Assembly (NCBI GenBank): GCA_934292955.1
Contig: CAKQXZ010000058.1
Location: 1-13,451, forward strand
Length of the DNA stretch: 13,451 nt
Origin: an uncultured Clostridia bacterium
GTDB taxonomy: Bacteria > Bacillota_A > Clostridia > Christensenellales > Borkfalkiaceae
Reading direction: 5' to 3'
Shown here in pieces: positions 1 to 6,376 of the stretch. The notes below the pieces were generated by a model. That model was not told where the DNA came from, searched no databases, and saw only the letters and a program-made list of their open reading frames with translations. The translations under genes were made by a program, and so were the position numbers. Position 1 is the stretch's first letter; every line of letters begins with the position of its first letter.

Positions 1-570
1 ATCTTTGGAAATATTTTTGAATGCTCCGTAAAAAATGAGATAATACAAGCCGAGAAAAGAGAATTTGCATATCCACATTCCCCACATATTATCGTAAAAC
101 TGCAGCTTTTTAAGTATCTGCATTTCGGACGGAGCCGACCCGACTATGGGCATAACCATAATCATGAGAACGAGTATGTTGATGAACTTACTGAATTTGA
201 AATCGAATTTAGCGGTAAGATACGCAACTATGCACGGACACATCGTCTGCAGCAGAGCGCAACCGCCGGCATATAACAGCGTGTTTACAGCCATTTCTCC
301 GAAATAGACCTTTCTTCTGCCTACGCCTACTATCGTAACTCTTTCGTAAAAACCGCCCGATACCTTTATGAAGTTATCCCAATGCCAGTTCCAGATCCAC
401 CCTTTCGGTAACCACAATACGTTGTTTCTGAATTCGGTCTGATCTTTAAGCGAAGTAAAAACACCCCAGATTACGGGCATCATCAACGATATGACGTAAA
501 TTGCCAATATGCAGAACGTGACGATGAAAAGCGCGGAGAATTTATCTTTTTTAACGGTTTTTCCCTTCAT
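1..570 (-). CDS. Carbohydrate ABC transporter permease, MalG-type (partial, C-terminus outside the window)
   Basis: I read this gene by reverse-translating the minus strand from an ATG at 570; the frame stays open for 190 codons to the window edge. It begins with MKGKTVKKDK, a cytoplasmic tail, followed by a membrane segment at about residues 11-35. A periplasmic stretch rich in Trp and Gly follows (about 36-90, with a WNWHWDNF motif), then hydrophobic segments at about 95-117, 130-148 and 165-182. This is the layout of the second inner-membrane permease of CUT1-type sugar importers. The cytoplasmic EAA loop that contacts the ATPase would start just past the window edge, after YGAFKNISKD. An AAGGTG ribosome binding site lies 6 nt before the ATG, and the upstream permease gene stops only 5 nt before this start, so the two are co-transcribed. 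The sugar cannot be inferred. Family assignment is firm; full length is unseen. Confidence 0.88.
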   Translation of the reverse strand, partial: MKGKTVKKDKFSALFIVTFCILAIYVISLMMPVIWGVFTSLKDQTEFRNNVLWLPKGWIWNWHWDNFIKVSGGFYERVTIVGVGRRKVYFGEMAVNTLLYAGGCALLQTMCPCIVAYLTAKFDFKFSKFINILVLMIMVMPIVGSAPSEMQILKKLQFYDNMWGMWICKFSFLGLYYLIFYGAFKNISKD

Positions 571-575
571 ACTTT

Positions 576-1490
576 TCACCTTAATTCCGAACCGACCTTA
601 TCGGTCAGTTTACGCAAACCGAGCGTAAGCGGCAACGCAATTGCGGTAAGCACAAGCCCCAACGCCGACAAATAGGGATATTCGGATATAGAAGCCGAAC
701 GTATAGCCGTGTAGAGATAGTATCCGAAAGTATAAAAACTGTATTCGGCTTTGTCGCCGTAGAAATTGTACAGGTTCGCCTGACTTGTAAACAGCCCCGC
801 AAAGCCGACCACCACAAAGGTTGCAAACGTCGACCATATCATCGGCACCGTAATATAAATCAATTCTTTTAATCCCGTTGCGCCGTCGAGTTTTGCCGCT
901 TCGACAACCGATTCCGAAATACCGCTCATTGTGCTGCTGTATATTACCGTGCTGCTGCCGAATCCCGTCCAGACGTTATAAAAAATTATCGTTGCAAACG
1001 CCGTTTCGGAATTTGCGAGCAACCCTTTTATCGCCTTACCGGTTATGCCTTCGAACAGAATGGGAATAGCGCGGTCAACAAAGTATTTATAAAGAATAAC
1101 CATAATCAGCGCGCTGAGAATATGCGGTACGAAAAGCAAGGTTCTAAACAGTCCGTTCAGCGGCATTTTTTTATAAATGTAGAAAGCGAAAAGTATCGAC
1201 AGCGGCGTGCCTATAACAAGACTGCTGAGATAAATGATCAAAGAGTTTTTAACTGACGCGGCAAAAAACGGCACGTCTTTCATGTTTTCGAATACTTTCG
1301 CAAAGTTTTCAAATGCGTACCAGGTATATTTGCCCGTATCGTAATCGTAGTTTTTGAAAGCGAGAAGAATCGAGTTGACGTTTACGCAAAACCACAGCAC
1401 GAAAAATTGCAGAAACGGCAAAGCCATCATGCACGTGTAAAAAACGTATTTCGATATGTTCGCTTTTCTCTTTTGCTTAACCGCCACCAT
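576..1490 (-). CDS. Carbohydrate ABC transporter permease, MalF/LplB-type
   Basis: Inner-membrane channel subunit of a binding-protein-dependent sugar importer, 304 residues, the normal length for this family. A basic cytoplasmic N-terminus (KQKRK) precedes a first membrane helix at about 15-45. Further helices lie near 82-110, 118-140, 165-190, 220-245 and 275-295. The EAA loop is visible at residues 197-204 (EAAKLDGA) followed by a hydrophobic stretch with VP, the docking site for the ATPase subunit. It sits between the binding-protein gene, which ends 3 nt upstream, and the MalG-type permease, so the three form one operon. Its ribosome binding site (GAAGG) lies inside the end of the upstream gene. 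No ATPase gene is seen nearby. In related Firmicutes such systems often share one MsmX-like ATPase encoded elsewhere, which is inference here. The transported sugar is unknown. Confidence 0.93.
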   Translation of the reverse strand: MVAVKQKRKANISKYVFYTCMMALPFLQFFVLWFCVNVNSILLAFKNYDYDTGKYTWYAFENFAKVFENMKDVPFFAASVKNSLIIYLSSLVIGTPLSILFAFYIYKKMPLNGLFRTLLFVPHILSALIMVILYKYFVDRAIPILFEGITGKAIKGLLANSETAFATIIFYNVWTGFGSSTVIYSSTMSGISESVVEAAKLDGATGLKELIYITVPMIWSTFATFVVVGFAGLFTSQANLYNFYGDKAEYSFYTFGYYLYTAIRSASISEYPYLSALGLVLTAIALPLTLGLRKLTDKVGSELR

Positions 1491-1493
1491 TTA

Positions 1494-3218
1494 TCAATAA
1501 CCTTCGGTAAAATATTTTGAATAATTCTTGTTCCAGTCTGACTCGGACGTCCAGTTGCCCATAAAGTATTCGCGAGCGGAAACTTTTGCCTTGAACGCCG
1601 TAAACGGAGTAAGATATGCCTGACCGTTTACAACAGAAGTGTGCAGATTGGTTGTAAAATCGCCCTGATTTTCGATAAACAAACGATTAGAAGAAAGCAG
1701 TCTTACGACATTACAACTTTTACGCAAAGTCCAGCAACTTTTGCCGAGAGACGCGAGCGAATTTTCCTGTTCGGTCGTAAGTTCGTAATCAAGACCTTTT
1801 GCAACGCCTGTAGTTACGGTGAACTCCTGCAGCGATTCGTCGGAATAACAGAAACTTACGAAAGCCTTAGCTGCTTTTACCTTGCCGGGATCATTCTTTA
1901 TGTCCGCGTTTACGAAGCAATATGATTTCATCGCGTCTTTAAGCACGGGTTCGGTAACGGGCGTTTCGCCGTCGGTCGCACTCCATACTCCGGGCAGCGG
2001 CATCCATGCAAACTCACGGGATTTTTCTTCCGCTTTACCGCCAAACTGATTTACCGTACGCTGATAGGCGCCGGATTTTATGCTTTCGTTCCACCAGTAG
2101 TTACCGTCGGCTATCATTCCTATAGGCTTGTTTTCGAATTCGCCCGCAAGAAATTCTTCCTGCGAATCGTATTGAGTGAACGTACTGTTGTTGTCGGAAA
2201 GCGAATAAACGTATTTATCGAGATTTTCTATGATTTTGGCAAAAACCGCATAGCCGTAGTATTTTGCCGCCTGTCTGCGGAGCATATATCCGTTTTCGTT
2301 GGATATAGTTACCTTTTCGGTTACGGGAGTATTTCCGTTAAAACCGGTAATAACTTCGGTTGTCTTAATTCCGCTGTCGATAGAAAAATTGTAACCGAGT
2401 TGTTCGCTGCCCGAAAACGCTTCGGCAAAAGCGTCGACTATATATTCGGAGTAAGCAACGGCGGCGCCCGGCCAGACAAAGGGTGTAACGCCTACCAAAA
2501 CCATACGATCGCAAAGAGCAAAAAACTCGTCGACCGTCGCAGGCAAGCCGTCGTCGTAAGAATAGTCAACGCCGTCAATAACGCCCGTTTTGCCGTTGGG
2601 GCCTAAAGAGCGTTTATCTTTCGCGCTTACTACAAAACCGCCGTTTCCGTTATCCTTATTTTCGGCGAAAAATAACTTATTATCTTCGAAAACTTTCACA
2701 TTGTAACTAAGCCCGCGATAGGCTTCATAATGCGGTAGAACGTAATATTTGCCGTCGTAAGCGGTAATACTCGCTTTCTGATCGTCTGTCAGCTTTCTTT
2801 CTATCGTTTTCGTTTCGCCGTAAGCGGGCGCTTTAACGACGTCGGAAATGTCGAGCAACTGCCCCTGCGAAACATAATCGTTAAAAGGCAGGTTTTCGTT
2901 AAAATAAACGTCCCACGAACTGTTGGGAATAATAAGCCATGCGCCGTTTACCTGATTTTCGGTATCGATAATGACCTGAATGCCTTTTTTACCGGTTTCA
3001 AACGACTCTTCCGCATAAACGGTTTCGAAACGCCGTTTGACTTTGTTCAGCCAATCATACCCTATTCCGAAGTTAAGGTTGGACACATAAAGTTGCGTCT
3101 GCGTTTCGTCGATGATAACGTCCCAATCGCCGGAATCTTTGCCATGACAGCCGATAAAACTCGTCAGAGTAAGCCCCAAAGTCAGAAAAAGAGCCACAGC
3201 CGATTTTAACTTTTTCAT
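1494..3218 (-). CDS. Extracellular solute-binding lipoprotein of a sugar ABC transporter
   Basis: Substrate-binding protein (SBP_bac_1-like), 574 residues when started at the ATG at 3218. I chose this start because AAGGAG lies 7 nt upstream and the protein then opens with a proper signal peptide: MKKLK, a hydrophobic core, and a lipobox-like FIGC with Cys24 as the probable lipid-anchored residue. The frame is open further upstream to 3314, but that part lacks a ribosome binding site and would bury the signal peptide. The mature protein would be tethered outside the membrane and hand sugar to the two downstream permeases. Visible family traits are a WDVYFNENLPFNDYV stretch followed by LLDISDVV (about residues 103-128), an aromatic-rich middle, and a late segment (KVKAAKAFVSFCYSDES) typical of the C-terminal lobe. 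It is longer than maltose-binding proteins (about 400 residues) and closer to the long binding proteins of clostridial oligosaccharide systems. The ligand is unknown. Confidence 0.9.
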   Translation of the reverse strand: MKKLKSAVALFLTLGLTLTSFIGCHGKDSGDWDVIIDETQTQLYVSNLNFGIGYDWLNKVKRRFETVYAEESFETGKKGIQVIIDTENQVNGAWLIIPNSSWDVYFNENLPFNDYVSQGQLLDISDVVKAPAYGETKTIERKLTDDQKASITAYDGKYYVLPHYEAYRGLSYNVKVFEDNKLFFAENKDNGNGGFVVSAKDKRSLGPNGKTGVIDGVDYSYDDGLPATVDEFFALCDRMVLVGVTPFVWPGAAVAYSEYIVDAFAEAFSGSEQLGYNFSIDSGIKTTEVITGFNGNTPVTEKVTISNENGYMLRRQAAKYYGYAVFAKIIENLDKYVYSLSDNNSTFTQYDSQEEFLAGEFENKPIGMIADGNYWWNESIKSGAYQRTVNQFGGKAEEKSREFAWMPLPGVWSATDGETPVTEPVLKDAMKSYCFVNADIKNDPGKVKAAKAFVSFCYSDESLQEFTVTTGVAKGLDYELTTEQENSLASLGKSCWTLRKSCNVVRLLSSNRLFIENQGDFTTNLHTSVVNGQAYLTPFTAFKAKVSAREYFMGNWTSESDWNKNYSKYFTEGY

Positions 3219-3301
3219 TATTTTTCTCCTTATTGAAAAGATGGTTTTGTTATGTTTGGTAACTTCGATTAAAAAAGTGTTTGTTTTTTTGTGCTTTAGT
3301 C

Positions 3302-3330
3302 TTGACAACAGCACCGTCCACTGCTACAAT
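3302..3330 (+). promoter_or_regulatory. Promoter of the AraC-family regulator gene
   Basis: A perfect -35 box TTGACA (3302-3307) and a near-perfect -10 box TACAAT (3325-3330) are separated by 17 nt. The predicted start near 3337 leaves a leader of about 67 nt before the regulator ATG at 3404. Its -10 overlaps the -10 of the uptake-operon promoter on the other strand by two bases. The near-consensus match suggests strong basal expression unless repressed. Confidence 0.72.
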
Positions 3331-3357
3331 GATATTAAAGTTTTCGCATAAAATCAA
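3329..3357 (-). promoter_or_regulatory. Promoter of the sugar-uptake operon
   Basis: On the minus strand a -35 box TTGATT (3352-3357) and a -10 box TATCAT (3329-3334) are separated by exactly 17 nt. Transcription would start near 3322 and run left, giving a leader of about 100 nt before the binding-protein ATG at 3218. The -10 box shares bases with the opposing araC promoter, so binding of RNA polymerase at the two is probably mutually exclusive. Read from consensus match only. Confidence 0.6.
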
Positions 3358-3403
3358 TGCATAATCTTATTAAAATAATTATTTTTTAGCATTATTCACT
3401 TTT

Positions 3404-4144
3404 ATGAATCTTTTCTTTTTCAGACACAACAGATTCTGCCATACCGACAGAATCCCCAATACGAAAATAACCTTTTACGAAGTCACTTTCGTTATGAGCG
3501 GCTCGCTTACATATCAGATCGACCGCAAAAACATCGCTATGAAAAGCGGGGACGTAATTTTTGTGAGAGAAAACTCGTCGCGCTCCCGCGAAGCGGCTGA
3601 AAACACCGATTATTTCAGTTTTAACTTTCATAAAGATCCGGATGACGATCCGCTCGACCTGCCGCTCTATATCGACGGCGGAATAGGCAACGAAATTAAA
3701 CTTTTGCTATCCGCGTGCAACGAGATACATAATCAGATGGTCGACGACACCGACAGGCTTACGCTTATTCTGCAATGTATTCTTAAGCAACTTGTTGTCA
3801 ATCTGGATATACGCGGGTTCAATCCGCTGACGTTGAAAATAAAAAGATACATAACCACTCACATGCATGAACGTATTTCGCTTGACGATATCGGAAAAGC
3901 AATGTTCTTTTCTCCTACATACTGCTCTGCCGTATTCCGCCGCGAAACGGGAAAATCGATTATAAACTATATTCTCGACGAAAAGGTAAACGAAGCGAAA
4001 AAACTCATTCTTGAAGGCGTAGCGCTTACTCAGGTAGCAGAGCAAGTCGGGTTTAACGATTACAACTATTTTTCGCGCACATTTACAAAACGCACGTCCT
4101 ATTCGCCGAAACAATACAAAAACAATACTTCGCCGAAAATCTGA
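3404..4144 (+). CDS. AraC-family transcriptional regulator
   Basis: DNA-binding regulator, 246 residues. The N-terminal part (about 20-90) looks like an AraC-type cupin sensor domain: FYEVTFVMSG, then YQIDRKNIAMKSGDVIFV, a pattern of short strands typical of the effector-binding barrel. The C-terminal part (about 145-242) is the standard double helix-turn-helix. The first HTH spans DDIGKAMFFSPTYCSAVFRR, and the second carries the family signature VAEQVGFNDYNYFSRTF followed by SPKQYK. It lies divergent from the sugar-uptake operon, which is its most likely target, with the sugar as probable effector (inference). The ATG at 3404 has no clear ribosome binding site, and a stop at 3371 in the same frame limits extension. 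A non-ATG start slightly upstream is possible. A terminator hairpin follows the stop, so it is probably a single-gene transcript. Confidence 0.92.
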   Translation: MNLFFFRHNRFCHTDRIPNTKITFYEVTFVMSGSLTYQIDRKNIAMKSGDVIFVRENSSRSREAAENTDYFSFNFHKDPDDDPLDLPLYIDGGIGNEIKLLLSACNEIHNQMVDDTDRLTLILQCILKQLVVNLDIRGFNPLTLKIKRYITTHMHERISLDDIGKAMFFSPTYCSAVFRRETGKSIINYILDEKVNEAKKLILEGVALTQVAEQVGFNDYNYFSRTFTKRTSYSPKQYKNNTSPKI

Positions 4145-4148
4145 TCTT

Positions 4149-4185
4149 AAAAAAAAGTTCTGCGGTAAACTGCGCAGACGTTTTT
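4149..4185 (+). terminator. Rho-independent terminator after the araC-family gene
   Basis: The stem TCTGCG (4159-4164) pairs with CGCAGA (4173-4178) around an 8-nt loop and is followed by CG and a run of five T. A run of A precedes the stem, which would lengthen it in RNA. It lies 5 nt past the regulator stop codon. Confidence 0.65.
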
Positions 4186-4289
4186 CATATGGCGTTTACT
4201 TACAAACCTTTTCATATTTATTGCGGTTTTATACGCGACATATGCACCCTTTTTATAAAATTATTCCGGAAAGAAAAAATACAAATCCG

Positions 4290-4330
4290 TTGAATTTTAG
4301 TTGACATGTCCGAATATAATATGGTAGACT
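4290..4330 (+). promoter_or_regulatory. Promoter of the tRNA-Cys unit
   Basis: TTGACA (4301-4306) is followed after 18 nt by TAGACT (4325-4330), with the A/T-rich AATATAATATG just before the -10. Upstream, TTGAATTTTAG could act as an UP-like element. A TATAAT at 4315-4320 is also present but sits only 8 nt from TTGACA. The same arrangement, with both distances unchanged, recurs on the minus strand at 4728-4768, which supports the TTGACA-18-TARACT reading. Confidence 0.6.
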
Positions 4331-4433
4331 AAAAAACAGTTCGAGTTGGTTGTTCGCTTGAATCGGCAAAAATCGATAGGCTCTTTTCTTAAGTTGCCGA
4401 ATACGGTTTTACTTGACAAAAACAAGTTAATTC
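4331..4433 (+). other. 5' leader of the tRNA-Cys transcript
   Basis: About 100 nt between the predicted transcription start and the mature tRNA. It can form small hairpins: TTCGAG (4340-4345) with CTTGAA (4357-4362), CGGCAA with TTGCCG (about 4364-4400), and ACTTG with CAAGT (4411-4427). The block TGTTCGCTTGAA at 4351-4362 loosely resembles a boxA antitermination site of stable-RNA operons, which is a weak guess. The leader would be removed by RNase P. GTTCGCTT (4352-4359) and AAAAAT (4368-4373) recur at identical spacing in the facing copy at 4685-4706. Confidence 0.4.
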
Positions 4434-4508
4434 GGTACCATAGCCAAGTGGTAAGGCCAAGGTCTGCAAAACCTTTACGCCCCAGTTCAAATCTGGGTGG
4501 TACCTCCA
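4434..4508 (+). tRNA. tRNA-Cys (GCA)
   Basis: A complete cloverleaf can be folded by eye. The acceptor arm is GGTACCA with TGGTACC and the D stem is GCC with GGC. The anticodon stem AAGGT/ACCTT carries the loop CTGCAAA with anticodon GCA. The T arm CCCAG/CTGGG has loop TTCAAAT. The discriminator base is T (U73), as expected for tRNA-Cys, and the CCA end is encoded at 4506-4508. Total 75 nt with CCA. It has its own promoter and terminator and is the only gene of its transcript. Confidence 0.96.
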
Positions 4509-4514
4509 GAAAAA

Positions 4515-4544
4515 CAAAAAACTCCGATGTTGTCGGAGTTTTTT
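4515..4544 (+). terminator. Terminator of the tRNA-Cys unit
   Basis: ACTCCGA (4521-4527) pairs with TCGGAGT (4533-4539) around a 5-nt loop, flanked by an A-run before and a T-run after, only 12 nt past the tRNA end. The stem arms are identical to those of the hairpin at 4624-4649. Confidence 0.85.
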
Positions 4545-4619
4545 GTTTACATAAAATTCAAAATGAAAACGCGCCTAATATCCTAAATTCTATCGAAAGT
4601 GTCGATAAAATTTTTAGCA

Positions 4620-4721
4620 TAAGAAAACTCCGACACAAATCGGAGTTTTTTTATGTCAAGGGATTTCAAAAAAGATACCCTTTAATTTTTATCAACAGAA
4701 GCGAACTTATTCGCTCAAGCC
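4620..4721 (-). ncRNA. Candidate small RNA of about 100 nt (tRNA-less copy of the tRNA-Cys unit)
   Basis: A convincing promoter on the minus strand (4728-4768) and a terminator hairpin (4621-4650) bracket about 100 nt with no open reading frame of note. The predicted RNA would begin with a strong hairpin, AGCGAA with TTCGCT around TAAG (4700-4715), then an interrupted GGG/CCC stem, then the terminator. It matches no RNA family I recognise (not SRP RNA, 6S, tmRNA or a known riboswitch by eye). It could equally be the decayed remains of a duplicated tRNA unit. No expression evidence exists here, so confidence is low. Confidence 0.35.
4621..4650. terminator. Second terminator hairpin with the same stem, probably serving the minus strand
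   Basis: AAAACTCCGA (4624-4633) pairs with TCGGAGTTTT (4640-4649) around a 6-nt loop. It has T-runs on both strands, so it can work in either direction. On the minus strand it would end the predicted transcript from the promoter at 4728-4768; on the plus strand it would be a back-up stop about 100 nt after the first. It shares the arms ACTCCGA/TCGGAGT with the tRNA terminator but has a different loop, pointing to a common origin. Confidence 0.6.
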
Positions 4722-4727
4722 TTATAC

Positions 4728-4768
4728 AGTTTATCATATTATATTAGCCGGTGTCAACTAAAATTCAA
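4728..4768 (-). promoter_or_regulatory. Minus-strand promoter, near twin of the tRNA-Cys promoter
   Basis: Read on the minus strand: TTGAATTTTAG, then TTGACA (4752-4757), 18 nt, then TAAACT (4728-4733), with AATATAATATG just before the -10. It is the same length as the tRNA-Cys promoter at 4290-4330 and identical at 34 of 41 positions. Almost all of the differences fall in six spacer bases after the -35. It points toward the tRNA from the other side. Confidence 0.55.
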
Positions 4769-4846
4769 AACGATTTATATTTTCTTTATTTTTTTGTTAT
4801 GAGATGCCATTGACAAAAAACGGCTTTTGACTGATTTCTTAATTTA

Positions 4847-6376
4847 TTATTGTATATTCACAATAAATGGTTTACTCATACCTACACATTGATTCCCGTT
4901 TTTAATAATAAAGCACTGGATATAGTGCATCCCCGTATAAGATGTCGACTCTTTTTTTCCGCACAGAATTCCATTCGAACTCAATTCAGAATCTTCGAAC
5001 TTATCGCCTCTTAAACCACCAGCTATTTTAGCCTCATTACCGGTATTAGTAATCTGCCATTTTACAGTATATGGTGGTTGTATACTATGAATTGGAAAGA
5101 ATCGCAATAGAACGTTTTTAGGCAGAATCTTATCACTCGTGAAATCTTGGTAGGTATTTCCAGAATCATAGCTTACTTTTCCCTGAATTGCCACACGGAA
5201 TGCTCGAGGCAATTTCCACGGCGGAGCCTTTCTATACGAAATACGATTAAGTGAAGTCAATGCATCTGCCTTTTCCGTGTCAATACTGAAAAAGACCTTT
5301 TCACCGTTCTTATTTACGCTATATTTTTGCATCAAACGGTCTACTGGCTTTTGCGAAAAAATCTCTTTGAATACTCGATCCACTTCAGCATATGTAGTTA
5401 AATCTTTTAGGTTTATAAAATCGACATAAGCATCATTAACCCAATTAAAAAAGCCAGCTGCTTTTTGGGGAGTTTCTTTCCATTTGTCAGCAAAGTTTTC
5501 CTTGCTCATTACAGGATTTCTTATGACATATTCGTCTCCGCTTTTCTCTACTAAAGTTGGCATCTTTAATAAAGCACTACAAATAAAATCATAGATGTTG
5601 TTTTCCCCATTATAACTTTGCGCCGCAAGTGTAGTAATAATCATAGAAATAGGTTTATATTCTTCATTCTTCGATGAAAAATACACATCGCGGTGACGTT
5701 TTAATAATTGAATAGATTTTTGTAAAACTGTTTTATTTGAATGCTCGGGAACCCTTTCAACACTATCAAAAAGCATACGTTCCCCACTACGACTTAATTT
5801 GGTTTTTTCCTTAAACCATTCAGCATATCCCCTTGGATTTGTAGGAATATACCTATATTCACCACTCTCTTTATTACGATCCGTCGCTAACAAGGCTAAT
5901 TCCTTTCTTACGCTTATACTATTGTAGGATTCAAACAATCGGCTATCCGTTCTATAATATTTTTCTCTAAACGGAATTGCGGGAAGTATATCCATATGAA
6001 AATTTAAAGCATCGCAATATTGAAGCGTCCAACAACGTCGACCTTCGGGCTGTAACATGGGTTTATATTTCTCGCTCTCAACTATTCGCTTTCCAACGCT
6101 CTTTTTTACGTATTTTGGCTCAAGATCTTCTACTTCTTCCTTAAATTCACAAACCAAATCTATGTCATAGTCATCTTCATTTATCGGTTTTATTGCCGTA
6201 CCATACATCATACTCCCCTGCGGAAAAATATGAATATGGTGCTTTGCAATATTCGCGTCATTTTGATTCAACCATTCAGCCACGCTATTGTAAGCTCTTT
6301 TTATCGCGCCTTCTTGACTATCGGTAATATCAAGTTCATCTGCAAGTTCGCTTAATAATTTATTAAAATCCATCAT
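4847..6376 (-). CDS. CBASS cyclic-oligonucleotide synthase (CD-NTase) with C-terminal AGS-C-like sensor domain
   Basis: Predicted cGAS/DncV-like nucleotidyltransferase, 509 residues, which would make a cyclic nucleotide signal upon phage infection. The Pol-beta-like active site is clear: GSMMYGT at 54-60, then the metal-binding pair Asp71 and Asp73 in DYDIDLV, and the third acidic residue Asp129 in HMDI. A conserved helix of the OAS/CD-NTase fold, with LLKRHRD, lies near 224-230. The last 115 residues or so (NTG at 444-446, GGLRGDKF at 453-460, then YTGMHYIQCFI) resemble the AGS-C domain (adenylyl/guanylyl cyclase and SMODS C-terminal sensor) described in this enzyme class. AGGAG lies 4 nt before the ATG at 6376 and 7 nt before a second ATG at 6373, so either may be used. 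The first overlaps the SAVED stop as ATGA, implying coupled translation. The signal molecule cannot be read from sequence; SAVED partners often bind cyclic trinucleotides. No clear terminator follows. Confidence 0.88.
   Translation of the reverse strand: MMDFNKLLSELADELDITDSQEGAIKRAYNSVAEWLNQNDANIAKHHIHIFPQGSMMYGTAIKPINEDDYDIDLVCEFKEEVEDLEPKYVKKSVGKRIVESEKYKPMLQPEGRRCWTLQYCDALNFHMDILPAIPFREKYYRTDSRLFESYNSISVRKELALLATDRNKESGEYRYIPTNPRGYAEWFKEKTKLSRSGERMLFDSVERVPEHSNKTVLQKSIQLLKRHRDVYFSSKNEEYKPISMIITTLAAQSYNGENNIYDFICSALLKMPTLVEKSGDEYVIRNPVMSKENFADKWKETPQKAAGFFNWVNDAYVDFINLKDLTTYAEVDRVFKEIFSQKPVDRLMQKYSVNKNGEKVFFSIDTEKADALTSLNRISYRKAPPWKLPRAFRVAIQGKVSYDSGNTYQDFTSDKILPKNVLLRFFPIHSIQPPYTVKWQITNTGNEAKIAGGLRGDKFEDSELSSNGILCGKKESTSYTGMHYIQCFIIKNGNQCVGMSKPFIVNIQ

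Larger units (their letters stand above)
4290..4768. repeat. Imperfect inverted repeat around the tRNA-Cys gene (arms 4290-4373 and 4685-4768)
   Basis: The arms align without gaps over 84 columns with 55 identities by my count. The outer 17 bases (TTGAATTTTAGTTGACA) are perfect, and GTTCGCTT and AAAAAT recur at the same distances. Beyond the arms both sides also carry CTTGACA and the ACTCCGA terminator stem, but only the left side has a tRNA. It may be an inverted duplication of the whole transcription unit or two RNA genes that share a regulatory module. Target-site duplications of a mobile element are not evident. Confidence 0.55.

Noticed and set aside
3219..3314. N-terminal extension of the binding protein by 32 codons
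   Set aside because: It has no ribosome binding site, covers the predicted start of transcription, and would place a signal peptide in the interior. The ATG at 3218 has AAGGAG at ideal distance.
4413..4418. TTGACA at 4413-4418 as the tRNA-Cys promoter
   Set aside because: Its -10 would fall inside the mature tRNA. The promoter at 4290-4330 fits and is duplicated in the facing copy.
4434..4508. tRNA-Cys as the integration target of the island
   Set aside because: Large serine recombinases usually do not target tRNA 3' ends, and I found no second copy of the tRNA end elsewhere in the window.
4346..4747. A 133-codon plus-strand frame spanning the tRNA-Cys gene
   Set aside because: It runs straight through a well-formed tRNA and two terminators, has no ribosome binding site and encodes no recognisable domain.
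4769..4846. Terminator after the CD-NTase gene
   Set aside because: Only weak A/T pairings such as CAAAA with TTTTG are visible, with no GC-rich stem before a T-run on the minus strand.
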